The notes under the pieces: generated by a model | Database searches by the model: none | What the model was told of the DNA's origin: nothing | The model's input: the letters and a program-made list of their open reading frames with translations, nothing else | Made by a program: the position numbers and the translations under genes | NCBI GenBank assembly: GCA_020633235.1 | Contig: JACKEA010000001.1 | Span: forward strand, 1,488,001 to 1,552,000 | DNA length: 64,000 nt | Direction of reading: 5' to 3' | Source of the DNA: Polyangiaceae bacterium | GTDB taxonomy: Bacteria > Myxococcota_A > Polyangia > Polyangiales > Polyangiaceae | Shown here: positions 16,584 through 25,763 of the stretch, piece after piece | How positions within the stretch are numbered: position 1 is the stretch's first letter | Layout of the letters: every line of letters starts with the position of its first letter

Positions 16584-17438
16584 TCAGCGATAGAAGTCCT
16601 GGGTGATCCAGACGGCGCCGCTCGAGGTGACGTAGAAGCCGCAGGCCACCGTGCGATAGGAGGGCTCCATCATGTTGGTGTAATGGCCGTGCGCAGAGCC
16701 CGAGCCGGGACCCTCCTTGAACATCATGTCGAGGCAGGAGTCGACGACGGATTCCGGCGTGCCGCTCCAGCCCGGGCACTCGTTCTGCGCCGCCTCCGAG
16801 CACTGGCCGAAGGCGCCGTGTGCGGTTTGGGCCAGGGCGTCCTTCTGGGCTTGGCCGTCCACGCAGGCGAGCTTGCCCGCATTGCTGGACAGCGGCGCGA
16901 CTCCCGCGCTCCCACGATAGGCGTTGATGCGATCGAGGCAGCGGGCGCGAGCGGCGGCGAAGGGGTCGGAGGGTGCCGGCGGCGTGGTGGCAGTGGGCGC
17001 GGGGGTTGGAGGCGTGGTGGCGGTGGGGGCCGGCGTCGAGGGCGGGGCACCGCTCGGCATGCACGCCATGCCCACGGGGGTCGACAGGCAGGCCGCCCCG
17101 GACTTGCAGTCAGCGCCGCTCTGGCAGCCGCCGCAGCGGCCGTTGATGCAGCGACCGAAGGGGCACTGCAGGTCCGTGTCGTAGGCGCAGGGCAGGCCGG
17201 CCACGGGCGTCGGGCCGCTGGCGGGGGGACTCGTCGGAGCAGGCGTGGGCGCGGGGGCCGGTGCGGTGGGGGCCGGCGCGGGCGCCGTAGGGGCCGGCCC
17301 GGCCGTCGGTCCGGGCGCCGGAGGCATCGGGTAGGCCGTAGGCACGGGGGTCGCTGGAGGAGGGGATTCCTCCTGCTTGCAGGCGCCAAAAAGCAGGACG
17401 CAGAACGACAAGGCGAGCGAAATCCGGATCGGTCGCAT
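16584..17438 (-). CDS. CAP (SCP/PR-1) domain lipoprotein
   Basis: 284 residues. The signal sequence has lipobox LFGAC. A long Pro/Ala/Thr-rich spacer (25-75) is followed by a Cys-rich segment (about 82-128; CAYDTDLQCPFGRCINGRCGG). A second PTATTP spacer leads to a C-terminal CAP domain (about 160-284) with HGAFGQCSE and HGHYTNMMEPSYRTVACGF, the usual His and N-M motifs of bacterial SCP-like proteins. Bacterial CAP proteins are extracytoplasmic and mostly uncharacterised. It is the first gene of a two-gene unit with the propeller-like lipoprotein. Confidence 0.88.
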   Translation of the reverse strand: MRPIRISLALSFCVLLFGACKQEESPPPATPVPTAYPMPPAPGPTAGPAPTAPAPAPTAPAPAPTPAPTSPPASGPTPVAGLPCAYDTDLQCPFGRCINGRCGGCQSGADCKSGAACLSTPVGMACMPSGAPPSTPAPTATTPPTPAPTATTPPAPSDPFAAARARCLDRINAYRGSAGVAPLSSNAGKLACVDGQAQKDALAQTAHGAFGQCSEAAQNECPGWSGTPESVVDSCLDMMFKEGPGSGSAHGHYTNMMEPSYRTVACGFYVTSSGAVWITQDFYR

Positions 17439-17550
17439 CAGACCGCCGGTTATCCCTCCGAGGCGCCCCCCTGTCGAGGGCTGGGAAAGGGAAAATACCG
17501 GGCTCGCCGTTCGTTTCCGCGGGTGTTATATCGGCCCGACGGAGGACACG

Positions 17551-18108
17551 ATGATCGAGGACGTGCTGAGCGAGCTCCAAGACGCCACGCAGAAGGCCCG
17601 AGAGGCACTGAAGCGGGAGTTGGGGAAGCTGCGCACGGGCCGGGCCCATGCGGGCATGCTCGATTCGGTGCGAGTGGACTACTACGGTCAGAGCACCCCA
17701 ATCTCCCAAATGGCGACCGTCGCGGTGCCGGAGCCCCGCATGCTGACGGTCAAACCCTGGGACAAGTCCCAGCTCCAGGTCGTGGAAAAGGCGATCCGGG
17801 AGAGCGATCTCGGGCTCAACCCCCAGGCGGACGGCGAGATGCTCCGAGTCCCGATCCCGGCGCTCAGCGAGGAGCGGCGGAAGGACCTGGTCAAAGTCGC
17901 CAAGAAGCACGGCGAGGAATGCAAGGTCGCCATCCGCAAGGCACGCCACGACGCGCTCGACATGCTGAGCACCATGAAGGAGGAGGGGGACGCCAGTGAA
18001 GACGACGTGGAGCGTGCCAAGAAGAAGGCCGAGGAAATCGTCCACGAAGCGGGGACCGACATCGACCACATCATCCAGTCCAAAGAGAAGGAGATCCTCG
18101 CCGTTTGA
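17551..18108 (+). CDS. frr: Ribosome recycling factor
   Basis: 185 residues, the standard RRF length. It releases the post-termination ribosome together with EF-G. Diagnostic segments are visible: KLRTGRAHAGMLD, YYGQSTPISQMA, RMLTVKPWDKS, LGLNPQADGEMLRVPIP, and ALSEERRKDLVK near the hinge. The ATG at 17551 has a GGAGG at 17541-17545, which decides the start against the longer open frame. No tsf or pyrH is next to it in this window, unlike the usual arrangement. Confidence 0.98.
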   Translation: MIEDVLSELQDATQKAREALKRELGKLRTGRAHAGMLDSVRVDYYGQSTPISQMATVAVPEPRMLTVKPWDKSQLQVVEKAIRESDLGLNPQADGEMLRVPIPALSEERRKDLVKVAKKHGEECKVAIRKARHDALDMLSTMKEEGDASEDDVERAKKKAEEIVHEAGTDIDHIIQSKEKEILAV

Positions 18109-18192
18109 GTGCCGCCTTGACAGGGGGCCGGCCGGAGGCGAGCATTTCTGCCTGTTTCACAGGCACTGCCGAGCTGCATGGATGGTGAATTG

Positions 18193-19119
18193 ATGGCGTC
18201 TCGATTGCGCGCAGTGGCAGCCGGCATAAGTGACGTCGGCCTGCAACGCGATCACAACGAAGACAGCTTCGCCATCCTGAACGACCAGGAGCTGTACGTC
18301 GTCGCCGATGGCATGGGTGGGCACCGGGCGGGCGACGTGGCCAGCCGCCTGGCGACGGACGCGATGGTGGAGTTCTTCCGGGCGACCGCGGCGGACGACG
18401 TGACCTGGCCCTTCCATTTCGATGCGCGGCTGTCGGAGGAGGAGAACCGACTCCTCACCGGCATTCGCATCGCCAACCGTCAGATCATCGAGCGCAGTCT
18501 GCGTTCGCGAGAATGTCACGGAATGGGGACCACCATCGTCGGCGCCCTGTTCAGCCCATCGAAGAAGAAGATGTTCATTGGGCACGTGGGTGACAGCCGC
18601 GCGTACCGGGTGCGCAAGGGCAAGATCGCACAGCTGACTCGGGACCACTCACTGGTCAACGACTACCTCTTGGCCATGCCGGAGCTCACGGAAGAGCAGC
18701 GCAGCGAGCTGCCGAAGAACGTGATCACCCGCGCCCTCGGTATGCAGGACCACGTGACCGTAGACCTGCAGAGCGACGAAGCCGAGGAGGGAGACCTCTA
18801 CGTGCTCTGCTCAGACGGCTTGAGCGGCATGATCGGCGACGAAGAGATCCTCGAGATCTCCCGCGCCACGGACGATTTGCACGAAGCCTGTCGCCTGCTC
18901 GTGGCACTGGCCAACGAGCACGGCGGGGAAGACAACATCACGGCCGTCGTGGTCCGCATCGAGGAAGGGCCGTCCGTCACCACGCTGGCTTCCACGGAGC
19001 TCCCGGACGCCAAGACGGAGCCGGCGGAGGTGTTTGCGGAGGCCTCCACCGAACCGGGCACAAAGAAAGAAGCGGAGGACGACGCGCCGCCGCCCTCCGC
19101 TCCGAGCCCGGAAGAGTAG
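18193..19119 (+). CDS. PP2C-family Ser/Thr protein phosphatase
   Basis: 308 residues. Metal-binding PP2C motifs are intact: SDVGLQRDHNEDSF, VVADGMGGHRAGDVAS, FIGHVGDSRAYRVR, YVLCSDGLSG and GGEDNITAVVV. It should dephosphorylate phospho-Ser/Thr proteins in the cytoplasm, possibly acting against kinases like the one at 14021. The last 50 residues are a Pro/Glu/Ala-rich tail. A start at 18178 (five codons earlier) is possible; ATG 18193 has a GGTGA nearby. The gene ends 4 nt from the convergent lipoprotein gene. Confidence 0.95.
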   Translation: MASRLRAVAAGISDVGLQRDHNEDSFAILNDQELYVVADGMGGHRAGDVASRLATDAMVEFFRATAADDVTWPFHFDARLSEEENRLLTGIRIANRQIIERSLRSRECHGMGTTIVGALFSPSKKKMFIGHVGDSRAYRVRKGKIAQLTRDHSLVNDYLLAMPELTEEQRSELPKNVITRALGMQDHVTVDLQSDEAEEGDLYVLCSDGLSGMIGDEEILEISRATDDLHEACRLLVALANEHGGEDNITAVVVRIEEGPSVTTLASTELPDAKTEPAEVFAEASTEPGTKKEAEDDAPPPSAPSPEE

Positions 19120-19123
19120 TCCG

Positions 19124-19699
19124 CTACTCGTCGCAGTTCTCGAACACGAACCAGCCTGCTTCTGCCTCGCAGAACAGCGGGCCGTCGGGTTGGCTGATGT
19201 CCACGAAGGCGGGGCACTTGAACGCGGCCCAGATGCGCCCGCTCGCCACCTGCAGGGGTTCCGTCACGGTGACCTCGCAGGGCGTGTCGCTGGGGTTGCC
19301 CAGGGTGGCCAAGCTCGTGGGGTCGTAGGTGGTGACCTTGGCGGTGCCCGCGCCGCTGGTCACCTCGCCGTTCACGTAGAAGGTGACCTTGTTGTGCTGC
19401 GCGGTTCCATTGAACTTGTATCCGCTGCCGCTCTTGGCCACGCGGCAGGACACGCTGGCGCCGCCTTCGCCATCCACCACGCGCTTGCCGGGGCTGGAGC
19501 CGCTGGGCGGCGGATTGCCGATCTGGGCGGAGTGGCCTTGGATGCTGCACTTCCGACCGGCGGGCGTCACGCCGGCGGGCGCTGCATTGATCTCGACGTA
19601 GGCACCACCCTGGGAGGGCGGCGGCACCGGGTCACTGCAGCTCACGGTCGAAATCGCCGCCACCGCCGCCGCGCCCATCAATAAGCTCTTGAGTGCCAT
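19124..19699 (-). CDS. Hypothetical lipoprotein
   Basis: 191 residues. The ATG at 19699 has AGAGGG upstream. The signal sequence ends at AISTVSC. The mature part is Gly/Ser/Pro-rich, then a beta-rich domain with several cysteines (CSIQGHSAQIG, CRVAKSGSGYKFNG, PCEVTV, FKCPAF, FENCDE). Similar small lipoproteins are common in Polyangia, but I do not recognise a family. It lies 60 nt downstream of the PLP enzyme gene on the same strand. Confidence 0.82.
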   Translation of the reverse strand: MALKSLLMGAAAVAAISTVSCSDPVPPPSQGGAYVEINAAPAGVTPAGRKCSIQGHSAQIGNPPPSGSSPGKRVVDGEGGASVSCRVAKSGSGYKFNGTAQHNKVTFYVNGEVTSGAGTAKVTTYDPTSLATLGNPSDTPCEVTVTEPLQVASGRIWAAFKCPAFVDISQPDGPLFCEAEAGWFVFENCDE

Positions 19700-19759
19700 C
19701 TGTTGGTCCCTCTCGATGAAAGATCGCAGCAATTATTTAGCGCAGTCCGGGGTAGTCGA

Positions 19760-20923
19760 TCAAATCCGCGCCTTGGCCAGGGCCTGGTCGAGGTCCTGCC
19801 ACAGGTCCTCCACGTCCTCGAGGCCGACACTGAGGCGGACGAAACCGTCGGAGATCCCCAGGGCCTCCCGGGCCTCCGGGGGAATGGAGGCGTGCGTCAT
19901 GATGGCCGGGTGCTCGGCGAGGGACTCCACGCCGCCGAGGCTCTCCGCCAGGGCGAACACCCGAAGGGCGCTCAAGAACGCTCGGCTCTCCGAGAGGCCC
20001 CCCTCCAGGTCGAGGCTGATCATGCCGCCGGGCCCCCGCATCTGACGGGCGGCGAGAGCGTGGTCGGGGTGGGACTCGAGCCCTGGGTAGTGGACCGTCT
20101 TCACTCGAGGATGCTCGCTCAGGCGACGGGCCAAGTCGCTCGCGCTCTTGACGTGTTGGCGCATACGCACGGGAAGCGTCTTGATGCCGCGCAGGACGAG
20201 GTAGCAGTCCATCGGGCTCGGCACTGCGCCGATGGCGTTCTGCAGGAACTGGATTCGCTCCGCCAGCTCGGCGTCGGCGGTCACCAGCGCGCCGCCCACC
20301 ACGTCGGAGTGGCCGTTGATGTACTTGGTGGTGGAGTGCATCACCACCGTGGCGCCCAGCGACAGCGGAGACTGCAACACGGGGGACGCGAAGGTGTTGT
20401 CGACCACCAGCGGCACGCGGTGTTGCTCGGCGATGTCGGCAATCGCGCGGATGTCGAACACCTTGAGCAGCGGATTGGTCGGCGTCTCCATCCAGATCAG
20501 CCGGGTGCGCTCGTCCATCGCCGCCTTCACGCGCTCGGGGTCGCGCATGTCCACGAACGTCGGCTCCACGCCCATCGGCTTCAGCACCTTGTCGAACAGG
20601 CGGAAGGTGCCGCCATACACGTCGTCCCCGCTGATCAGTCGATCCCCGGGGCGCAGCGTGTTGAGCAGCGTGAGCGTGGCCGCGCTCCCGCTCGCGAAGG
20701 CGAAGCCGTGGCTGCCCCCTTCGAGAGCCGCCAGGCAGCGCTCGAGGGCCTCGCGCGTCGGATTGCCGCTGCGGGAGTATTCGTAGCGCAGCGGCTTGCC
20801 GGGCTCCGGTTGGGCAAACGTGCTCGACAGCACGATGGGCTGCATCACCGCGGCGTGGACCGGATCCGGCTCCTGCCCAGCGTGAATGGCGAGGGTGTCG
20901 ATGGACTTGGATTCGACGCTCAT
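19760..20923 (-). CDS. Trans-sulfuration PLP enzyme (cystathionine gamma-synthase/lyase family)
   Basis: 387 residues, standard length for the Cys/Met metabolism PLP family. It has the PLP lysine Lys200 in HSTTKYINGHSD, Tyr in YEYSRSGNPTRE, the SGSAA cofactor loop, METPTNP, and DNTFASPVLQ. The sequence cannot by itself separate cystathionine gamma-synthase (metB), gamma-lyase and O-acetylhomoserine-using variants. It acts in methionine/cysteine interconversion in the cytoplasm. tRNA-His lies just upstream on the same strand. Confidence 0.95.
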   Translation of the reverse strand: MSVESKSIDTLAIHAGQEPDPVHAAVMQPIVLSSTFAQPEPGKPLRYEYSRSGNPTREALERCLAALEGGSHGFAFASGSAATLTLLNTLRPGDRLISGDDVYGGTFRLFDKVLKPMGVEPTFVDMRDPERVKAAMDERTRLIWMETPTNPLLKVFDIRAIADIAEQHRVPLVVDNTFASPVLQSPLSLGATVVMHSTTKYINGHSDVVGGALVTADAELAERIQFLQNAIGAVPSPMDCYLVLRGIKTLPVRMRQHVKSASDLARRLSEHPRVKTVHYPGLESHPDHALAARQMRGPGGMISLDLEGGLSESRAFLSALRVFALAESLGGVESLAEHPAIMTHASIPPEAREALGISDGFVRLSVGLEDVEDLWQDLDQALAKARI

Positions 20924-20973
20924 TCTGTCGCGTCTATAACGCGATCAGCTGCGGGCTGCCGCGAGAGTTTCGG

Positions 20974-21046
20974 GGTGAGTGACGGGAATTGAACCCGCGA
21001 CACCTGGAGCCACAATCCAGTGCTCTACCACTGAGCTACACCCACC
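20974..21046 (-). tRNA. tRNA-His (GTG)
   Basis: The minus strand folds as a full cloverleaf. The acceptor GTGGGTG pairs with CACTCAC (one G-T). The D arm is GTAGCTCAGTGGTAGAGC, the anticodon stem-loop is CTGGA-TTGTGGC-TCCAG with anticodon GTG, and the T arm contains GGGTTCAATTCCC. The extra G at position -1 specific to tRNA-His is encoded (21046) and faces C73 (20974). The next bases are CCG, so CCA is not encoded and must be added enzymatically. Confidence 0.95.
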
Positions 21047-21163
21047 GAACGTCCGGTGACGCTCTCCGGCGGACCGAAGAGGGAGCATTTACTAAATCAC
21101 TGCGGGCTGTCCTGCAATGGATTCGGCATAGGCAGGCGGGCTTTCGGCCGGTACGATCCAACG

Positions 21164-22072
21164 GTGACGAAGCGTTGGCCGTTGGGTGTGCTGGTCTTTT
21201 CGTGGGGGGTCGCGGCGGGGGCCCAGCCAGCGCCAGCGCCTGAGCCCGAGGCGCCCCCTGCAGCGCCCCCGGAGGCTTCCGCGCCGGCAGAACCCAATCC
21301 TGCCCCACAAACCCCAGCCCCGACGCCACAACCGGCTCCCGCTCCCCCTGCCTACGGCCCGCCGCCCGCCTACGGCCCGCCACCCGCCTACGGCCCGCCG
21401 CCCGCCTACGGCCCGCCCCAGCCCGGCTACGGCTACCCGCCGCCCGCGTACGGTCAGCCCGGGTACTACTACCCTCCTCAGTCGCCTCCGCCGCCGCCGC
21501 CGCCCGACGACACCGTCCATCGCCACGATGGCTTCTACCTCGGGTTCGGTCTCGGCTTCGGCTACTTCAAGAACACCGTCGACCAGGGATCGGGGCCGGA
21601 GCTCAAGATCGACAAGGGCGCCGTCGGTATCGAGCTATTGATGGGCGGCACGCCCGCGCCCGGGTTGGTGATCGGCGGCGGTTTGATGGGTGTGGGCGTG
21701 ACGGATCCCAACGTGGAAGCCGATGGCCAAGCCGTCAAAGGCAACACGCTGAAGAGCATGAGCCTGGCGACCTTTGGTCCCTTCGTCGACTTCTACCCCG
21801 ACGAAACCGGCGGCTTTCACTTGCAGGCCTTCATCGGCTACTCGCAGATCTCCTTCGAAGACGACCAGGGACAGTCATCGAGCTCGGACGAGCCGGAGGG
21901 CTACACCCTTGCCGGTGCCGCGGGCTACGACTTCTGGGTTGGCGAGCAGTGGAGCATCGGCGTGCTAGGGCGCTTGATGTACTCGTCGTTGGTGCTGAGC
22001 CACGGGGACAACCCGGACGACACGCACCACGTGCTGTCGCCCATGTTGGGCGTCCGCGCGCTGCTGCACTGA
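21164..22072 (+). CDS. Outer-membrane beta-barrel protein with YGPPPA repeats
   Basis: 302 residues from GTG 21164. The signal peptide (VTKRWPLGVLVFSWGVAAGAQ) is followed by a Pro/Ala-rich periplasmic linker with four YGPPPA-type repeats (about 64-86) and a run of prolines. A beta-barrel domain of about 180 residues with alternating patterns (GFYLGFGLGFGYF, GFHLQAFIGYSQISF, GYTLAGAAGYDFWVG) ends at GVRALLH. The GTG start is chosen because it places the signal peptide first. The frame is open further upstream to 21056 but lacks such a signal. It abuts the convergent deacetylase-like gene without a gap. Confidence 0.85.
   Translation: MTKRWPLGVLVFSWGVAAGAQPAPAPEPEAPPAAPPEASAPAEPNPAPQTPAPTPQPAPAPPAYGPPPAYGPPPAYGPPPAYGPPQPGYGYPPPAYGQPGYYYPPQSPPPPPPPDDTVHRHDGFYLGFGLGFGYFKNTVDQGSGPELKIDKGAVGIELLMGGTPAPGLVIGGGLMGVGVTDPNVEADGQAVKGNTLKSMSLATFGPFVDFYPDETGGFHLQAFIGYSQISFEDDQGQSSSSDEPEGYTLAGAAGYDFWVGEQWSIGVLGRLMYSSLVLSHGDNPDDTHHVLSPMLGVRALLH
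21351..21422 (+). repeat. 18-bp tandem repeat encoding YGPPPA units
   Basis: Four 18-bp units (start positions 21351, 21369, 21387, 21405) of the form CCTACGGCCCGCCGCCCG, the last one diverged, inside the linker of the barrel protein. Copies differ by single bases. The repeat keeps the reading frame. Confidence 0.9.
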
Positions 22073-23107
22073 TCAAAGCTTCCAGTACGTGGACTGTACG
22101 GCCATCACCCGGGCGAGATCTGCCTCGTGCTGAGCGGACAGGTCGCGCTTCGCGGGGGCGGCGTGGGCCAGGCTGTCGTCCAGCGCGCACACGGTGGCCG
22201 CCAGCGAAGCGCCCAGGGCGCTGAGATCGTAGCCACCCTCGAGGACCAGGCCGAGGCGACCTTCCGCGCCGCGAGGCAGGGCGTGGGCGAGGGAAGCCGC
22301 CATGTGCTCGTAGCCCTGTTCCGTGAGCGCCATGCTGGCGAGAGGATCGCGCTCGTGGGCGTCGAAGCCGGCGCTCACCAGCACCAGATCGGGATCGAAC
22401 TGTGCGGCGACGGGCAGCACGACCCGATCGAAGGCGGCCGCGTAGACGGCGTCATCCGCTCCGGCAGACAGCGGGACGTTCACGGTGAAGCCGCGTCCTT
22501 CGCCCTCTCCAACTTCGTCGGCGGTGCCGGTGCCGGGATAGAACGGAAACTGGTGCAAGGATACGAACAGCACGTTCGGGTCCGCGTAGAACATCTCCTG
22601 CGTTCCGTTGCCGTGGTGCACGTCCCAGTCGACGATCAGCACTCGCTCGGCGCCACGGGCGCGCGCATGGGCCGCTGCAACCGCCACGTTGTTGAGCAGG
22701 CAGAACCCCATGGCGCGGTCGGGTCGTGCGTGGTGACCCGGGGGGCGGAGCAGAGCCAGGCCGAAGCCCGCCTGCTCGTCGAGCAGTGCTTCGACCATCT
22801 GCGCCGCTGCGCCCGCGGCCCGCCGCGCCGCCGCCACGGATTGGGGCCCGAAGTAGGTGTCGGGATCCAAGTAGCCATGCTTGCCGGCCGCTTGGCCGAG
22901 GCTCACGAGGTAGCGCTCGTCGTGGACCCGCCCCAGCTCGTCGTCCGAGGCGTCTCGGGCTGAGAGCCGCAGCCGAGGCAGTCCGTGGGGCTCGGACTTC
23001 AATAAGCCCGCGCGGGCGGCATCCAGCCGCTCAGGGCACTCCGGATGGGGCCCATCCGGCCGGTGCTCGGAGAAGAGCGGATCATCGAAGAGGGCCAGGG
23101 CGTGCAT
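22073..23107 (-). CDS. Histone-deacetylase-family (acetylpolyamine/acetoin-type) hydrolase
   Basis: 344 residues of arginase/deacetylase fold, class II-like. The charge-relay His pair is HH125-126 in PPGHHARPD; zinc ligands are Asp162 and His164 in DWDVHHGNGT and Asp249 in SAGFDAH. The catalytic Tyr is in LEGGYDL. It would remove acetyl groups from small amines or proteins by Zn-dependent hydrolysis; bacterial substrates cannot be told from sequence. It is cytoplasmic, with no signal peptide. It is transcribed divergently from the Cache/HAMP protein gene (116 nt between starts). Confidence 0.93.
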   Translation of the reverse strand: MHALALFDDPLFSEHRPDGPHPECPERLDAARAGLLKSEPHGLPRLRLSARDASDDELGRVHDERYLVSLGQAAGKHGYLDPDTYFGPQSVAAARRAAGAAAQMVEALLDEQAGFGLALLRPPGHHARPDRAMGFCLLNNVAVAAAHARARGAERVLIVDWDVHHGNGTQEMFYADPNVLFVSLHQFPFYPGTGTADEVGEGEGRGFTVNVPLSAGADDAVYAAAFDRVVLPVAAQFDPDLVLVSAGFDAHERDPLASMALTEQGYEHMAASLAHALPRGAEGRLGLVLEGGYDLSALGASLAATVCALDDSLAHAAPAKRDLSAQHEADLARVMAVQSTYWKL

Positions 23108-23223
23108 GGGCTTTTCGCGGGGACGGGTCGAATGATACCCTCGCGCCGCGTCCCGTGGGGGCCATAGACGGTATCCGAATTTCCGGTGCCGCCGGCAGCG
23201 AGTGATTCGAAGGGGTCCAGAAA

Positions 23224-24672
23224 ATGCGGTGGAAGATCATCGTCTTCAATGCCCTCATCGTGATGGTGGTGGGGGTCTTGACCTACGTGCTCCTGGCGAC
23301 CTCGCTGAACGATGTCGTGAGCAACCCCTCGGAGCGCAAGACGGAGGTGGCCCAGGCCTTGCGCGCCGCCTCGGCCCAGCTGGCGCTGGACGCCCTGCGT
23401 CTCGAACGCTGGATGGACGAGCGGACCAACACGGACGCCGTCCGCGGGGTCTATTCGCCGGGAACCCCCGAGGCCCGCAGTGAAGCCGCTACGGTTCAAG
23501 CGAACAAGATCCGGGATGCCGCGGTCGCCGAACCCTCTTTCGCGAAGATGGCGCCGGCCCTGGTGCTCTTCGTCGACAAGCAGGGTGTGGCCCTGGGGCG
23601 CAATGGCTCCGCGCTCATGCGGGGCGACAAGATCGCCGAAGCGTACCCGTCTCTAGCCAAGGCGCTGGAAACCGGGAACACCATGAGTGACGTGTGGCTC
23701 AACCGCACGCGTCAAGAGCAGCTGCTCGCGAGCTACGCGCCGGTCCGCGGCGAAGGCGGCGAGATCATCGGCGCGCTGGTGGTGGGCACCCCCCTCAACG
23801 ACGACCGCTTGTCCCGCACCAGCGAGCTCACCAGCGGCCATTTCCTGGCGCTCAGTGTCGTCTCCGGCCAGAGCGTGGAGCTGGTCGCCAGCAGCGGAGA
23901 GGCAGGCCCCGGTGTGGTGGAAGCCGCGGGTTCCGACATGTTGAAGTCTGCGGCGCAGGTGGCCCTGTCCACCGCCAACGTCGCTGCGGCGGATTCGGTC
24001 CAAGCCGGCAACGTGTTCGGTGTCGGGCCCCTCGTCGGCTACGGTGACGACAAGCGCGCCGTGCTCACCGCCGCGGTTCCCGCCTCCCTCGTGGGGAGCT
24101 TGGGCTCGCTGCTGTGGCCGGTGTTCGGCGTCACGGCTCTCGGCGTGATGCTGGTCATCGTCACCGGCGTGCTCCTCGGCAACTACTTCTCGCGTCCGGT
24201 TTCGGAGTTGGAAGACGGCCTGCTCGCCATCATCAATGGCCGCACGGATCTGCGTTTCCAGATCGAGCACCCGGATCTCGGTGGCCTCGTGTTCCGCATC
24301 AACTCGCTGCTCAATCAGCTGATGGGCGTACCGGAGGACACGACGGACGACGAAGGCCGCCCCAGCATTCCCGCAGGCGCTGCGGCTTTCGAGGACATCG
24401 CGGTGTCCTCGCCCGCTGCGTCGCCGCCGCCCGAGCAGGCCAGCGCCCTCGCCAACGAGCCGGCGGAGAGCTACTACCAGCGGCTGTTCAACGAGTACAT
24501 CGCCGCCAAGCGCCAGATTGGCGACCCGGTGGATCACATCACCGAGACCGCCTTCGTCGCGCACATCCGTCAGAACGAGCAGCAGGCCCTGCAGCGTACA
24601 GGATCCGCCGTGCGCTACCGCGTGGAGCTCCAGAACGGCGCCATCACGCTGGTGGCCGTCCCGCTCCCCTGA
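23224..24672 (+). CDS. Cache/HAMP membrane sensor-like protein without catalytic output (MXAN_5187-like)
   Basis: 482 residues. The first membrane helix is at about 6-27 and the second at about 290-313; the roughly 260-residue segment between them reads like an extracytoplasmic Cache-type sensor (ALVLFVDKQGVALGRNG, SYAPVRGEGGEIIGALVVG). A HAMP-like linker (about 314-366, NYFSRPVSELEDGL) is followed by a Pro/Ala linker and a conserved C-terminal piece (about 415-482, SYYQRLFNEYIAAKRQIG). That piece resembles the C-terminal domain of the myxobacterial MXAN_5187 family, as I recall it. No kinase, MCP or cyclase domain is present. The start has AAGGGG upstream. Confidence 0.82.
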   Translation: MRWKIIVFNALIVMVVGVLTYVLLATSLNDVVSNPSERKTEVAQALRAASAQLALDALRLERWMDERTNTDAVRGVYSPGTPEARSEAATVQANKIRDAAVAEPSFAKMAPALVLFVDKQGVALGRNGSALMRGDKIAEAYPSLAKALETGNTMSDVWLNRTRQEQLLASYAPVRGEGGEIIGALVVGTPLNDDRLSRTSELTSGHFLALSVVSGQSVELVASSGEAGPGVVEAAGSDMLKSAAQVALSTANVAAADSVQAGNVFGVGPLVGYGDDKRAVLTAAVPASLVGSLGSLLWPVFGVTALGVMLVIVTGVLLGNYFSRPVSELEDGLLAIINGRTDLRFQIEHPDLGGLVFRINSLLNQLMGVPEDTTDDEGRPSIPAGAAAFEDIAVSSPAASPPPEQASALANEPAESYYQRLFNEYIAAKRQIGDPVDHITETAFVAHIRQNEQQALQRTGSAVRYRVELQNGAITLVAVPLP

Positions 24673-24986
24673 AGCTCCCATCAGCACCATTTTCATGAGG
24701 ATGTCGGTGCGGCGCGAGCCCACCCGGACGTCCCTCGCTCGCCTGCGCGGCCCTTTCAAGCCATCTCGAGCGCCCGTGAGCCTGGGCGCAGCAAGCACTG
24801 ACGCGGAGCGTACTCACAGCTGAAACGCCGCCTTCGTCCCGGACCCGCGGGCGTTCCTACTGCCGACATGCCGCAGTAGTGGTATGAGCCGTCCCGGTGC
24901 GGCCATTGCCGCCGCCCCGGACGTTGGTGATAAGCTCCGCGCGCGCGGCGCGGGGCCGCAGAAAACACGAGGCGAGACGCGGGAAG
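24673..24986. other. Intergenic region, nothing recognised
   Basis: 314 nt between the sensor-like gene and the HEAT gene. It should hold the HEAT gene promoter, but no convincing -35/-10 pair, hairpin or small gene was seen. Confidence 0.6.
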
Positions 24987-25739
24987 ATGGGTCTGTTCGA
25001 CTTTTTCTCCAAGGGCAAGGCCAGCAAGGGCGAAGGCGGCGGCAAGAAGGTGAGCGAGCGAGAAATCGCCCGCATGGCCAAGCTGGTCTCCACCAAGATG
25101 AGTCAGAACTACGACCGGCAAGAGGCCATCGAGGAGCTCGGCCGGATCGGCACCGCGGACAGCTCGCGTGCGCTGTTGAAGCGGTTCGACTGGACCATGG
25201 AGCCCTCCATCACGGACCAGGAAGAGAAGGAGGCCGCGTCCCGGGGCATCCGCTCCGCGGGCTCGGACGCCATCGGTCCCATCCGCGAGTACTGCAAGAA
25301 GGCAGAGAGCCTCACCTGGCCTTTGAAGACCCTACGGGACTTGGTGCCCGACCAGGGCTACGTGGAAGAGCTACTGGGCGTCCTGGATCTGTTCGACACC
25401 GAGTACGTGCGGAACGCCGAGCCCAAGGTTCAGCTCATCAACCTCCTGGAGGAGTACCCCTCGGAGGACGTACGCATCGCGGTCGAGCCGTTCATGACGG
25501 ACGCCAGTGAGCCTGTGCGCTTCGCTGCGGTCACCACCGTGTTCGCGATGAACGACGAAACCAGCGTGCCGGCGTTGGTCAGCGCGCTGGCGGAGGAGGA
25601 GTCTCTGCGGGTGCGAAATCGCATCGCTCAGGGTCTCCTGGATCGCGACTGGGAAGTGCCCGAGAATCTGCGCGAGGCCTGCACCGAGGCGCTGCCCGAT
25701 GGCTACGCGCTCAGCGGCGGCAAGGTGCGGCGCGGCTGA
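24987..25739 (+). CDS. HEAT-repeat protein
   Basis: 250 residues from MGLFDFFSKGK; GGGAAG lies just upstream of the ATG. A Lys/Gly-rich N-terminus precedes several HEAT-like helical repeats (DRQEAIEELGRIGTADSSRALLKRF, SEPVRFAAVTTVFAMNDETSVPALVSAL, SLRVRNRIAQGLLDRDW). No signal peptide or catalytic motif is seen, so it is probably a cytoplasmic scaffold. Homologues with this opening occur in myxobacteria, but the function is unknown. A hairpin (25764-25793) follows it. Confidence 0.85.
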   Translation: MGLFDFFSKGKASKGEGGGKKVSEREIARMAKLVSTKMSQNYDRQEAIEELGRIGTADSSRALLKRFDWTMEPSITDQEEKEAASRGIRSAGSDAIGPIREYCKKAESLTWPLKTLRDLVPDQGYVEELLGVLDLFDTEYVRNAEPKVQLINLLEEYPSEDVRIAVEPFMTDASEPVRFAAVTTVFAMNDETSVPALVSALAEEESLRVRNRIAQGLLDRDWEVPENLREACTEALPDGYALSGGKVRRG

Positions 25740-25763
25740 GTCTGCGCTGGGGGAGGGGCCACA

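Noticed and set aside
18117..18146. TTGACA upstream of the PP2C gene as a promoter
   Set aside because: The -35 is perfect, but the bases 17-18 nt downstream (GAGCAT/AGCATT) do not resemble a -10 box, so no promoter is called.
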